Origin: Sipunculus nudus
Taxonomy: Eukaryota > Annelida > Sipuncula > Golfingiida > Sipunculidae
Direction: 5' to 3'
Length of the DNA stretch: 64,000 bases
Assembly (NCBI GenBank): GCA_026874595.1
Contig: CM049312.1
Location: 23,739,956 to 23,803,955 of the forward strand
The position numbers were made by a program, and so were the translations under genes. Under the pieces are notes generated by a model. The model was not told where the DNA came from, ran no database searches, and was given only the letters and a program-made list of their open reading frames with translations. Positions 47,950 to 61,446 of the stretch are shown one piece after another (the first letter of the stretch is position 1; each line of letters begins with the position of its first letter).

Positions 47950-48330
47950 TTATCTTCCTTTTTCACATTGATGGATAGAAGCACATTACACCAAAATACT
48001 ACTATAAACTGGAAAAGTCCACATACGAGCTCCTCACTCCATATCAGGAATACAATTGAAGGATCGTATGTCAAATCTGGACGTCTTTGACATTCATCGG
48101 CCAGCATCGAATCCATTTTCATCAATGTCTAACTCCGGCGGTAAGGAGAACTATTGTGTGACAAAAAACACCAGGTTGAACAATAACATGCCAGTCAATA
48201 TACTTCTAAGATCTGACAGAAGAAGGTGGAGGCACGTGCCGGAGAAAGAAGACATTTGCGGGTCGTGGTCTTGCAATCATCTGCTTAATTTAAGAAACAT
48301 GGCGACAAAGAATCCTCACATCACAGAAAT
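47950..48330 (+). pseudogene. Probable LINE reverse-transcriptase C-terminal remnant (copy 2)
   Basis: From 48056 an open stretch reads MKDRMSNLDVFDIHRPASNP and later RRRWRHVPEKED, resembling the WxDR.sN.eVL ... lRW.GHV motif region near the C-terminus of non-LTR reverse transcriptases. Homologous to 36190-36580; both are in the E5-E6 interval, so the insertion predates the split of copies D and E. Confidence 0.42.
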
Positions 48331-49019
48331 CATGTTCCAGAACTGTTGGTGTGACCTGCCTGTGTAATTTATCAAACGTATTATCTGTTTGCATTAGGTC
48401 TGTTGATGTGTTTATTAACAAACTAGAACAGGCCCTACGTGTGTTCTATAATTCTTTGCGTTACCTGTCGAACTTTTTTGGATTGTGGATGTGACCTGTC
48501 GGCGTTTTAGCCAGTGTGTGATGCTAATGGCCAGAATTATTTTACCCCTTGCCATGCCAGTTGTAATAGCCGTGTAGGTGGGAACCTGACAGAATGTTCT
48601 TATATATCTGGAGGTACCACCCGCCCTGGCCTCTATCAATCCAAATGTGACTTTTTGATTCCGTATGGAATATTCCATAGCGTTAATTCCAGCTTTCAGG
48701 GCCATTATGTACGTGTCCAGGAATATTGCAGTTTTAAGGTAAGATGCATAACTACAGATGCATGAAAAATCACACGAGGTTCAAATCTTCGCAAAACAGT
48801 TTAGAAACTTGGAGAGCCTTTGAGTCAAAATCAGTTACAGTAAAAGAAAATTATTGGGTAGTTTCGTCTCATCTGAGAATCCGATGATGTAGATGTTATG
48901 GTAGAAAACATTTACCATGATTTACCATGTTATGTTTCCTACATTTGAGGGTTTCTACAGCGGTAGTGAAGTCTTTTGCAATGGGACTGAACAGTTTTTG
49001 GTACAATGCACTGGTTGCG

Positions 49020-51970
49020 TTCTTTCTTTTATTCTACTGCACTCTTCGCCCTGCTCATATCATATTTTTTACGCTGATATTCGAATTGCCAAAACGGGCA
49101 CGCTTACGGGGCAGCGATGATATAATGTTGTACAGGTCTTTTTGTTGTTGTTTTTGAGGAATCTTTGCACTAGATTACCAGGTACACTGAAATAATGCAA
49201 ACTGCAGCTAATAACGTTGATTTATCAAATAAATAAAGTACTGCCTCTTCTGCCAAGTTCCAAGAGGCATACATAAAAGACATGCAGTGTTCCTTTCATT
49301 TAGCTTGCTAGGTCAATATCCACTTTTCCTAACTGAAACGCCTCGCGAGATAGACTGAGTGCAGCTATATTTACGGAACGGAAACCGATAAGTTCAGCCT
49401 TCACTAGAGCTTGTAGTAGGAACTTTCGCATCGTTTGCATCTGTTTAGTGTAACATATGCCTCAGCCAATAAATTAACTATGCCCAAAAAAACAACGCAT
49501 TATAACCAAATTGGCGTAGATAACTTTATTTATGACGGGCTTCCATTATATATGGTACTAAGACACAAGTCTGTATCCTGATATATGTACATAGGTTATG
49601 AAAAATCTGAGCTGATGCAATGGTGGCGCCTGGTCTATTTAAAGATTTTTTCATGATAATCTTTTTCTTTCTTTCAAGGAGTAGCTATAGACATTATGAA
49701 ATTTTATAGCATTCTCTATTAAATTGTTGTTTGGATTTCTAGTTTTCTCTGACCAGGCCTTAGTACGTTTTCGTCTTGAATCATCTGTGAATTCATCATG
49801 ATATTTTCGCCTTATAAAAAATCAATAGGAAATGAAAACCGCTATATGGTTGTTCCCGCTTTCACGAATTGGTGTACCGATTCGTCACGAACCGGTTAAG
49901 AAGAGTCCCACTTCAAGGAATTAGGCAACCGCTACGGATTGTATTTTGTTTAGCAAAAGAGGAAGTGCAAGAGGAGGAATGTTTGCATTCTCCCTAACGC
50001 TAGATCTCTGTCCTTTCTCTCTCGAATTTGGGCTATTATATAAGGAGTTCAATATGCACTCATATATAGGCTACATATTGTGCCAGTGAATTGACGTGAA
50101 CAGTACAAAAGTCCGACTTTGAATGATGCATACCTCTGCAACTCATAAGTTATCGCGGAGTCCTGCGTTATGAAGCGTTGTAATTTCCTTTGGCGTTCGT
50201 AGCAGAATCGCAATGGTTCCTTTTAATTCATAGTAACTAGTAGCTACAACGAGACAAAGTACAGATTTCGATAGAGGTTCGCACTGCTTCATAACTGATT
50301 CGAAGCAACATCGAAGCACTTCCTAATCATGTCATAAGGGCTGCATTGCGTAACCCTCAATAAATTTCCTGACCGGATCATTGTTATATACAATTAATAC
50401 GCAATTTGCCTAATATGCGCTTTTAAGTCATATGAAGAACCAACAAACGTCCGCTACAAACAACACAGGCATTGGCAACGGAAAAGGTTGTTTGGCACTG
50501 GAAATTCCTTAGACCAGCTACAAATCAGAAAGCACTATTAGAATTCGCGTAAAAAGGTAACGTTCATGATGCTACACTACCGTTAGTTACAGAGTGAGTG
50601 TTAATAGGAGGGTTGACAGGGTAACGCCTGCATAAAAAGGACCAGCTATAACGTAAGAGTTCCGGATGTTATAAATGGTGCTGGTGAGGTGGATAAAGAG
50701 GGGAAATTCTAGATTCCCTTTGTACATGGACACTGTGGTCGACTGATGGGGGAGCTGAATGCTGATGACGTTGCTGATTTCCACTGCTGCATGCAAATTG
50801 GCCCAGCGAGCTTTAGAGATGTATCCTTTTGATCGGAAAGCTTTGGAGACAGATTAGATAAAATGCTCATTCACTCTACGCTGTTTGGCTAGTTGTCAAC
50901 AGTTATTTAGTGGTCATTCTGGTTTTTGCCTACACCATCTCAACCTGAATGATTACCCTAAAGTGCTAGGATTTGCACAACCTCCTCTTTCCCTGTTCAT
51001 GAACTTATACTACACCTCTGTCCCTCCCTGCTGTTGCGAGACCTATGTCAGTACCTTCAGCTGTACCCTGGCTTTACCAAACGTCTTCTTTTTTGGTGAC
51101 ATAGATGGCTTGAACTATGGCTTTGGAAAGTTCAATGAAGTATCCAGAAGCACCCCTCCCCAAATAATGTCCCATTCGTGACGAATTTGTAGCTGTGCCA
51201 ATGGTAACGAGTAATTTCCTCTATCACGTACAAGTTGGCTTGGTCCAGTAACTCGTGCGAGCCATGCTTGTATTCGTGCGGTCAGAAATTCTACAAACAT
51301 GCGGAGTCAAAACGGAAAATTTCTCGCTCATGTAAGGCGTTGTGAGAAAGTGTACTGAAACAGCTAACGATTGGTCTGGTTTATATAAAATGACAGCGTA
51401 CGTACTTGTTGACCATTAGGCTTTGTCAGAAATAAAGAAAATAACGAAAACTTCCACATGAAGTTTTACAATGCATTCTTCGCTGAGGATGTAAGAGTCT
51501 CAGCCAGTAAGCTGGTTTAGACTCTCAAATTTCATACGGCCGAAATGGCGCTAGGAATTGGAACATTCCTTCCGGCTTTTGCGACTCTTGACCTGGATCC
51601 ACGACTTGATGGAGGGGATTGTCAAAGAAAAGATGTTTCAGCCAGTTTTTGTATACCATGACAGAGACGAGACCCCAACTCGTTATTTGACTGTAAATTG
51701 TGTACGAAATGTCAAATCGTGACCACGACTTTTGAGCTAGTAGTAATTGGCCTTTTTGTTTTCAATCTCTTAGTCTCTACATCGTACTCGAGCTTACTGG
51801 CATGAAAAGGTTGGAGAATTCTGTTGAACAATCCTGAAGTAGTCTTCATCCATTTCCATCAGTGGGAACTAGGGTTATTAGAGTCCATGATCATAATTAA
51901 ATTGGAATGGTTTATGATCTAAACCAGGTGAATACTTTGTGTCTAATTCCTCTTTTTCCTGTCACTACCA
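49020..51970 (+). other. Copy D intron E7-E8, large, with unassigned insert
   Basis: About 2.9 kb. The 3' part (51570-51740) matches intron E7-E8 of B2. Between 50540 and 51360 there are several short minus-strand open stretches (for example ARIQAWLARVTGPSQLVRDR) with protein-like composition, perhaps a decayed mobile element. No family is recognised. Confidence 0.4.
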
Positions 51971-52200
51971 GGCTACCTGGCGCTTGTCGTTTATGGGAAA
52001 CTCATCGACAACAGCTGCTTGTTTTGGCAGGAATGGATCCTGTGGTTCCTGCAGCCTGTACAACACCGACAGCTTTCGCCATCTCATACATGGAGTTGCC
52101 ACTGGGCTGTCCGGACTGGTGGCCGTTTTGTTTTTTAATCGGATGGAGGATAACGGTAAATGACAGGCGAGCTGTAAACAAAAATGAAAGTGGAGAGTGA

Positions 52201-55200
52201 ACGGAGACTTTTCAATGAAACCAAGGGTAGCTGCAAGATTTGAAAAGTCAGTCACAACGCGTCAAAAACAGTGCCTGCTGAATGGCAAGGGTATCCAGGA
52301 TCGGGTTGTTTAAATATATGGCGGGGGTGAAAAAGGCCTAAGAACTGTCAGAGTAAAAATATCCGAAGAATTGTACAATCATACAATAAATTGTATATAC
52401 ATGATCTGTGCTCAAATGTCGGTCTGTTTATTTTCATGACAATTTGACATTTTTTGGACGACTTTGTTAATTCCACTTGGGAAATCCTTAGAGGTTAAAA
52501 TACAATGTAGACAGCTTCTTAACCTTTCCTAATACCATCAATATTTAATAAGGTTATACGGAAAAAGAGTTCTAATTTTGTTTTATCAGTTAATTCATTC
52601 TTTGGTTTGCTTATAGGGGGGGGGGGGGGGGCTCATGAGAGGAATCAGATATTGAAAGTACTTCTCAATTTTAGCATTTGACTGTTAGGTCTTTGTTTAA
52701 AGGGGAAAAAAGAAATACTATACTGAAACTAATGTGTGGTAAAATAACTCTAGCATGTGACCATATTATTCATATTTGCATTTTTTTGTAACGTTATCTT
52801 TGTCACGACCATGACATAAGGTATATTTTTGATAAGCATGTCAGTTAATTACTGTCGTGGGAGTAAATGTAGTCATTCTGCTGAAAATTAGGGTTAGATT
52901 ATTGTTGTTATGATACTTTTGACCCGATGGTGTGTTCATAATAATATCTTTGAAGTGACAACTCCAATATTAATAAATATGAACAGATAAAAGAATTTGT
53001 TACAAATACGTAAAACAAGGGACCCATGGGTCACTGTGCTCAGCTGAAGTTGACCTTGACGGTAAAAATAAAAAATATGAAATAGAGAGAATTGTTTCAA
53101 ATAATATTTTGTGACCTGTCCAAGTGTTTCCCCAATTTTAAAACTGGAGCGTGTGAGCAGTATGTGAACATAAGATCTACACTGTTACCGTGATCATTTT
53201 TTGGCTTTTAGATAAATTGTTGAGAGTTCAGCAGTTTACACACTCGTTCATCTGTGGGGGAATGATGGGAATAACCACAATTCTGTATATCATATTTAAA
53301 AATGGAAAGACTGGTAGACAAGCATAGCTGATCACTTTATCTCTAATTCTGCTGAGACAGGACAATAATATATGACGGTTCAATTAGATCTTAATCAATT
53401 TATACATACTGACTGGTTTGTTATATTCTAAGTTGTAAAAATTATAAAAAAAAAATTGATTTCTTTAAAAATGCTACATTACAACAACATGGCATCTTAT
53501 GGATTACTCCTTGAATTACCTTTTCAAGAAAAGCTTTTGACATTGGAACAGCATTACAATTAATGAAATACAGTACAAACACTAACAAATACTGCATAAC
53601 ACTTGGTCCGTAGATATGAGAATGACTGTACACCTGTGACAGCAGGGGATCTCCCAAAGTGACCCATTACAAATCAGGAACCCTGGCAAGGCCTACCTCC
53701 ATGCTGAGTGACCAGAAGTGGCCTGCCTGCATCTTGACAATGCAAGGGAATACACGAGCCTCCAAAAAGCAATTCAATCAATAGCCGAATTTTGTAAGCT
53801 TTTATTTTCAAATTTCATATTTTAACAGATTAAATCTTATGTGTACGTACCGTGAACATTAAATCTACAATGCTTGCAGAAAAAAAAACATGCGAAGGTC
53901 AAACCCCGCAAAATTGAAGGTGCTGATTTTATTTCATACTAAAAATCATGAACAGTGGTCCAATTTAATTTTAGGTATACAATTAGATCTTGATTAAACA
54001 AAGCCATATACAAGGTAAAAAAAAGCCTCTTGCTAAAAAATTATCATATAAGTGAGTAAACACCTTTTTTAAGACAAAGTGCATTAGTTTCAGGCCCATG
54101 ACTTCTAGAAATTACACTTAACGGACTTAACTTCCAGCTTGTTCATAAAAAATATTTAGGAGAATATCTAAGGTTAATATAAAGAACACAAATAAATGAA
54201 TTTTAGGCAGGCCTGAAGTGTGATAATAGGTTTTTAATGGAAAATTGAGGTTTTCCTTAATTTTGCAATGGGACAAAGTCGCGGTGACCCAGTTTCTAGT
54301 TTCATAGGAGATTTTGGGGACATCTAACAGTATGCCAAACTTAGGATTTGTAGGTCTTACGGTTTCAAAATGAGCCAGTCTGACAGATAGACGGACAGCC
54401 AGACTGATGGACAGACAATGGACCATAACTATAGCTCAGATGACTTATCATCAGCTAAAAAAACTTATATTCATACCAATTAACATTATTCAGTATCAGC
54501 ATAATCTTTAAAGAACAAACAAAATCTGGGCCTGGAAAATAAAATAATCACAGACAGGTTCCCATAAAAATTGGACCTTGATCAGTTCATGGCTGAGCCA
54601 TACTAAAGCACTTTCCATGGACAGTGAGACACTGGAAAAAGAAACCACGCTCATTTAAAAAAAAAGTTTTACTAACACAGTTGAATTGTCCCAAAGGCAT
54701 CGTCATCACCACTCATCAAATCACACATATGAGTACAAGAAATATCCAGCCTGTTATGGAGCAGTTCATGGTCAATCTCTGTTTTGAGTACACCATTAAA
54801 GCTGTCATTTCTTGATGCCTCTTTCCATCCATAGACAAGGAAATATCACAAACATTCACATATACAAGACATGGTATCAATGTCTTACTAGAGTGTACAC
54901 TGAAGGGTATAAAGATATATAACTGATTTTAGATCTTTCTATAATTAGCAGTACTGTGATACCTTTTTGATGATATCTGATGTAATACCTGTAATGTCAT
55001 CTGCAATCATGGCTGGCCCTAATATAAAATCAGATATGTAAAGAAATTTGAGAGTATTCAACATACAATATTCAAAATCTGTCATTTAGAAATCTCACCA
55101 AAGTCTGATGAAGAAACATATCATGACATCATAAGGGAGATCTGGATGTGTCGATTAAAATGCCAAATATCTTAATCTCAGCTGAGTTTGGGGTTTAACT

Positions 55201-56255
55201 ACATCACAATAACACCCTTTTCCCAAAGTGCATCATATGAATCTCTATTATGAATTGGTGCACTAGTATCTGCTTGATAGTTTGCTTGAATTTCATCAAA
55301 TTAGTTTTTCTAGATAATTAATACTTTCAAAGGATCTCTAACTGTTTTGTAATCACAACCTTTAACACAAATGTGGATACAACAACCATAATTGAAAGTA
55401 TTAGAAGAACCTGGAAATGTCACCTGTAATGACCGGGATCTAATTTCTTGATTAGTGAAATCAAGTGGTGAGCGTAAACCCATCCTATTGTTTCACAGGA
55501 TATATCCGTTGTAAAGTTATCACGTTAAGTCAGGGGTGACAAACAACCATAATTGAAAGTATAAGAAGAAAGGTCAAAATGAGGTCATGACCCCTACAGG
55601 TCAAATATAGAATATCACAGCAGGACAACATGCAAGTCACAAGCTGTTAAAAAAATATTTTCATGAGGATCAAAATGTTGAAGTCCTTGACAGTCTAAAC
55701 TAAAATGAAAACTACACATCTCACTCCCAAACCCTACTGCTCTTCACAAGATACCTCACTATCAGCTTCTTGTAATGATGGGGTAACTTTAAATAATGTT
55801 ATTTTTAAAGATGTATGTAGCTTTCAATAGGGATATAAAAGGTAAAAGGTATATAAATATTGTGGTTGAGCAGTACTTCTTACCCTTTTTAAAATGGGTA
55901 AACTATATTTTTGCAGGGGCAGGTCCAAGTAGGGGGAAGGGGGTTAGGGTGGCACACTTGCCTCCAGGAGCTGTGGAGCCTTTAGTCCAGCATTAGTTAA
56001 TTGTGGAAATGGTAATCCTCCCCCCCCCCCCCAACTCCCCTTCAGCCCCCATCAAATCTTGGAAATGCCCCTGATTTGATGATTAATAATAAAAATAACA
56101 TGTCTGAATAAGGCAAGGGAATATTCTCTCCCAATTTGATACTGTTATTATTTGGTGTGTTTTAATGGGATAGTTTACTCTGCAAATTAAGGATACATAA
56201 TAACAACTATATCTTGAACATTATAAAACGTCACTGGAACATATGAAAATTATTG
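52201..56255 (+). other. 3' flank of copy D and intergenic region
   Basis: The first 2.6 kb is partly paralogous to 38090-38950. It contains a 16-base G-run (52616-52631), an inverted TCCGTC/TCTG head module (54365-54445) and a 13-base C-run (56020-56032). Boxes such as gggtcactgtgctcagctga occur near 53030. No gene is supported; the longest open frames lack domains. Confidence 0.5.
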
Positions 56256-56653
56256 TCAAAGCATTGCTAATGCTGCCCCCACTGCAGCATCTGCAGAACT
56301 ACCCTCGCTGAGAACTAGGGGAAGCTTATACTGATTTTTTATCTGTTCACAAAGGACACAATTCCTCAACAGGGCTGTTCCGCTTCCTATAATGCGTCTA
56401 ATTCCGGCGGCATGAAGGCAGTCCTGAGACATCATACTGTGTAGATTTGATATAATACCTTTGCATAGAGAATAAAACACACTGCCCACAGATATATTTG
56501 CCGGCGTAATGTTAGTCACTGAAGCCCTCTGCTCTGGAGAGTGTCTCTCCCCAAACAGAACTGGCACAATGGTGAGATCAACGCAGTTGTCGCCCACATC
56601 CTCGGCCAGAGCCTGAAGCTTACTCCATATGTCAGACTCTGGAACACCAAGAC
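56256..56653 (-). CDS. SHPK: Sedoheptulokinase, last coding exon (FGGY C-terminal domain)
   Basis: On the minus strand after ACTTTCAG| the exon joins the previous one in phase (G|GT) and reads GLGVPESDIWSKLQALAEDV, LTIVPVLFGERHSPEQRASV, GIRRIIGSGTALLRN and SSADAAVGAALAML, then TGA at 56258-56256. The FGERH..eqrASV and GSGtAL.RN motifs followed by DAAVGAA are characteristic of sedoheptulokinase, an FGGY-family kinase that phosphorylates sedoheptulose to sedoheptulose 7-phosphate with ATP, feeding the non-oxidative pentose phosphate pathway in the cytosol. The exon holds about 131 codons. The protein ends soon after AML, a little earlier than vertebrate versions. An ATTAAA (56166-56161) about 90 bp downstream could serve for polyadenylation. 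Confidence 0.92.
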
Positions 56654-59600
56654 CTGAAAGTGTAATTATAATATTATATTCTCAATATCTGTATTTGGTA
56701 TTACATTTTATAAAATTTAATTTATTCCTATGCAGGGGAATATATGGCCATTACTAATATTTATTAGTATAATATATGTAGGATAATAAATTTTCAATAT
56801 TACTGCAAAATATTTCACTAAATAAAGGTAAAAATATTTGAATACAGGAAAATATAATCCGAACATCAGTAATTAATATATCCATCTCAGGGATATTTAC
56901 AATATATATATATATATGTATTAATACATACTATTTCATTAGTGTACATATATATATTTATATAAAAATTAAACACATTAGTTCATTAATATCCTGGATA
57001 TTACCAGAGCTGTTGCATTTATAATATCCTGTGCCTCTTTCTTGAATTCAAGATTTTTAATATAACTTCAACTTGCATAAACTGAACATAACTAAGTACA
57101 GCATAAAAAAGGTTTCACATTCTGCATTGAAAAAATAGGGAACAAAAACTATCAGTGAAGGAACATTGTTATTTTGGGTACTCTCAATAGATGGCAGCAC
57201 AGAAGTATTTTGTTTTGTCAGACCATAATTCAAACACAATAGGTGTTTCTCACAGCAGACTGCAGGTTATGGCTCGTAAATCAAATTGCCTGCTACAACA
57301 CCACTATAACCAGCTGTGACCAATATACTGTTTTATTTAATATATATGTTCAAGAGGCACCACAATCGTTTCAGTTACCCTCAGAGTATGAATAATGATA
57401 GGTTAATTAATAAATATGTCCCATTTACAGATAATTATCTTTAATGGTTCACGAAACAGCATTTGATTTGTGACAGCCAGTACTAGCTGTTATTTATTAG
57501 ATTTTTTTAGATTTTGTTCCTATATGAGTCTCTTCCTAGACTCGTATGCCCCAAAGGAATGGGTGTTTAACTATTATAGTATAATCATGCTCTAATGTAC
57601 TGACGTAGGCATGAAAGATTATCCAGACTCCAAAAGTCAAGCAAACCTGAAGCTAGTTTATAAGAATCAATAAATACACCAGCTCACTTCATGTCACTCC
57701 AGCCAGCCACTGTTAAAGATAATGCTGCTACAATGAAACATGTAAAATAGGACCAACCACTGGACTGGTCAAAGGTGGCCTTATTTCAATGATAGTCTTA
57801 TTACACAGGTCAATTATTAGTTTATAACAAGGTTAGATGTTTTCAGTTCAGTCAAAAGGGGTCTTAATAGACAGGTGGTCTTATGAGAAAGGTGGTCATT
57901 CAGACATGTTCCACTGTATTCATTTTGCATGACATGCTTGTTTTGTTCAATGAAACTCCAGTACTGGTATGATATTCCTAAGTCTATAAAATCATCAATA
58001 CCTGTTTAAAATGTACAAAATGTAGGTAACATTACCAGACTTGCACAACTGATAAACTATCCTACATCAACTGTCAAAACCATACCAAATTTTGAGCACA
58101 GTCTGTGCAGCCACTGTAAAGATATCTGATTGCTCATGTGAAATTAAGGCACAGAGAGTCCACAATGATGGTAGTTTGCAAAACTGATAACTGTGCAAAT
58201 TACTATCATTATTTGTGTAACACCAATATTTAATCGTAAAAAAATGTAAGAAGTCATGAAAAATAAGGCAAGGGATATAATTATGCAAAAGATAGGATAT
58301 TAAAGATTGATTTCAAATTTCAGGCCACTAACAGGAATCAATAATGTACGTGTGACCCACAGGTCATGATGCTCAGCTGATGTTCACTTAGACCATTAAC
58401 ACTAAGATCAAGATCACTGGTGACCTAGTTCTGAACCCATATTGATAAAATCTGACAAGAACTCATAAAGCACTGACTGCAAAAGGTATTATCTTATGTT
58501 TTTCTATGGAGCACGGAAAGAAAATGAAATCCTGTCATTAACTAGCTTACATAATTTGAATCTTTTTCAATTTAATTATGCAGTGAAACTCAAGCCCATA
58601 CACAGAATTATATTTAACACATATTTTGAAATCCAAAGATCTGTTTATTCATAATTAAATGATATATTATATTCCATTACATATTAGATTCATGCAGGTT
58701 TCATTTAAGGCTTAGACATTTATCATATCAAATTTAAGGAAAATCCATGAAACCATCAAAACTGCTGGTGACTGTGTCCTGGAACTGGGTCAGAAATTTT
58801 TCATGTCCATGGTAAGAGAGATATATATCAGAATGAGGCAATTTTTAGTCCAATGCAATAAACTGGATCAGAGAAAATTGTCTGTAGTTATATTAAAGTA
58901 AAAAAGTATATCTTAAAATTGCATAAAATGATGAAAAATAGCACAGCAGAAGGCCTGATGTAAATGAAAGTAATTTTTATTTTATGATACAGGCTGATTA
59001 TCAATGACTGCATGTATTTATTTTTCAAAATTTCATTACAGGCTTCCTGGCAGCATGGATATCCCTAAATACAGCCAGCCTTGATAAATCTAAGTTGGAA
59101 CATAAACTCAATTATCCCGGGAGCTTACCTGTAAGTGCTGATCTGTTTGACATTTTCAGTTATATGATTAAAACATGGCCTGTTTGACAGGTGCCATAAA
59201 TTTACCTGTTTTTGGCTCCAATCAATTCTCTGCTCATTTTACAGGCTGGTACTGTTTTATTGTGCATTGAGACACTGAGTTTTTTAACAATCCTTGTTTC
59301 ACTAAATCATGTGCTTACTGGTACTATGAACCATTAAAATTAACCATTTTTTACACATTTGCTTTTTTTATAAATATTTTTACCTCCTACTACAAGGATG
59401 CCATATACAGATCATGTCTAGGCTACATCCCTGAGTAACATGTATTCTAATTAAGCCCCAAAAGTAAACTAGAGAAACTAGAGCCTTACCAGGCCTCCGT
59501 TATGTATATGTCACAGTCAAGACTAAAATCCTGGGGGACTTTAAATTGGCCCAGACAAGATTATGACTGCAATCTCACCTAGGTGAGATTTCGAGGATTA

Positions 59601-61446
59601 TAATCATGCCAAGATGAGTTTAAAATCTGTCAGGCTTTATTATCTAGGTTAGATTAAAATCTGCTGATATGAAACTGAATTATGATATGATGTTGTTTCC
59701 TAATATACTGTGCATTATAAATTAAAAATTAATCACACTTTTAGTACATTTTGATAATAAGCCTTATTTACATGTTTTACAGTATATTTGGTACATTTAT
59801 ATATTATTATATGTAGGCTTTATAAAGACTGAGGCATATAGATTCACAGGGACATGCATATATATCTCACATACATACACATATATGAACATGTATGCCC
59901 ACACATATGCACATATATAAACACAAGTTGAACAGGAGGTTCAGTAAAATTGACATTTTTCTTTTCCCTTTTCTTCCCCAGATTTAGCACTTCCTTTTTT
60001 AACAAGTCCTACTTCAGATCTTACTGGTGTAAGAAATATTTGATATGTTATGGTGCCACAGGTATTCAAGATCAATATACAGTGAAGTGTGGTTATATCA
60101 TGACAAGGTCAACACCAACTAGACAAGCAAGCCGGGCAGGAGAAGAGTTCAATTACGCATCACAATTACAGGGCATCCCTCACTGTGCAGTCAGACTCCA
60201 GTAAAGGCTGAAGAACCTCTGCCTCATTTAACCTCTCACTAGAGAACATCAAAATGTCACCTGACTCCGGAAGCCAGATCCTCAACTGTGCTGACATTTA
60301 TTTGCATCCAATTTAGCTGAGGCCACAGAGGTTACTTTTTTCATACCTTTTCAAAGGTTACACAGGCATCACTTTCAATGTACTGAGCTAGAGTTGTGAA
60401 TAAATGGTTCTGAGTGTTTTCAGACCCAGTTTTATGGAAAATGTCTGCCAGCAGTCAAGTCTGGCTATGAATACAAAAATACAACATTTGAGAATATTCA
60501 CACTTACTTGTTAATTGGAAAAATTTGAAAATAATTCTGATTTTTTAACAAAATAACACAATGGGATAAGGTGTAATGAATACACACTTGTTTTTCAAAC
60601 AAGCTGCATCATTTCTTGAATTTCCTGATAAAAAGCAGACACAAAAATGGGAAATACAATGAACTGCAGCTGTTAGGTTGGTCTGCAGACACTGCCACAG
60701 AACTTGACTTAAAGAAATCTATACCAAATCAGTAAAAATGCAAATGAATAATACCAGTCTGTTTTGAGTCAGTAAGAATGTCAATGGGTAATGCCTGTCT
60801 CTGTTGAATCATCAGAATTTCAATGGGTAATGCCTGTCTGCGATGAATCAGCTAGAATGCTAGTGGGTTATGTCTGTCTGTGTTGAATCAGTAATGCCTG
60901 TGTTGAATCAGCAAGAATGCCAATTGGTAATGTCTGTCTGTGTTGAATCAGTGAGAATTTCAATGGGAAATGCCATAACCAGTGGGTTATGACTGTGTTA
61001 AATCAGTTAGAATGTCAATAGGAAATGCCTGTCGGTGTTGAATCAGTAAGTTTGCCAAAGAGTGATGCCTGTTCTTTTTAAATCAGTCAGAAATTAAATG
61101 AGTAATTAATGTCTGTGTTGAATCAGTCAGAATTTCAATGGGCAATGGCTGCCAATGCAGGATTAATCAATTTTAACTGACTCCAGGGTAATATGTCCCC
61201 TAAAAAATATGCCAGAAAGCCATAATATACGAGAAAGTCTTGCTTCTTTGTCAAACCTTTAATTTATTAGTTGATAGAGAATTATTTTAAGCTCAATCAG
61301 TTTATATATTTAGAGTTGGAACAGGACTCTAACCCGAGAGAATGTTGTTACAAATCCAGCACCCCAATCATTTAAACAATATTTCACCTGTCATGTGACC
61401 ACTTCTCTTGCATTTTAATAAATAACATATTCCATTTGTTACTTAC
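56654..61446 (-). other. SHPK intron between the two visible exons
   Basis: 4.8 kb, AT-rich, with (AT)n at about 56905-56950, short TA/CA microsatellites near 59850-59920 and a 40-bp minisatellite (60723-61155). Exon phases on either side match directly, so no coding exon is missing inside. Confidence 0.6.
60723..61155. repeat. Minisatellite, period about 40 bp, about ten copies
   Basis: The unit is approximately aatcagtaagaatgtcaatg + ggtaatgcctgtctgtgttg, repeated with point changes and one short unit near 60893. It lies in the SHPK intron close to the 61447 donor. Confidence 0.8.

Larger units (their letters stand above)
43640..52200 (+). pseudogene. SLCO/OATP copy D (E1-E8 traceable, decayed)
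   Basis: E1 43640-44300: ATG at 43650, then a 17-bp loss shifts the N-terminus, a TAA sits in the EKQYG motif, and an extra T falls before the second helix. The stretch VILSVSCVTHAFPYFIYNYR is still readable and the donor GT is kept. E2 44404-44489: 1 bp short. E3 44913-45098: fully open, with a normal AAAG|GTAAAA donor. E4 from 45435: TGA, donor lost. E5 46240-46439: 2 bp short, GC donor motif kept. E6 about 48480-48738: Kazal core present, 5' end replaced. E7 from 48950: open, donor lost. E8 from 51972: GKLIDNSCLFWQ, then frameshift. Confidence 0.83.

Noticed and set aside
50885..51181. 98-residue + strand ORF (MASCQQLFSGHSGF...).
   Set aside because: Cys/Pro/Leu-rich without a domain or splice support; it overlaps the minus-strand protein-like stretches, which look more coding.
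59042..60204. Possible two-exon + strand gene: an AG/GT-bounded stretch at 59042-59130 (GFLAAWISLNTASLDKSKLE) and a terminal open stretch from 59982 after a strong pyrimidine tract.
   Set aside because: The first ends in phase 0 while the second is open only in phase 2, so they do not join. Neither has a recognisable domain and both lie inside the SHPK intron.
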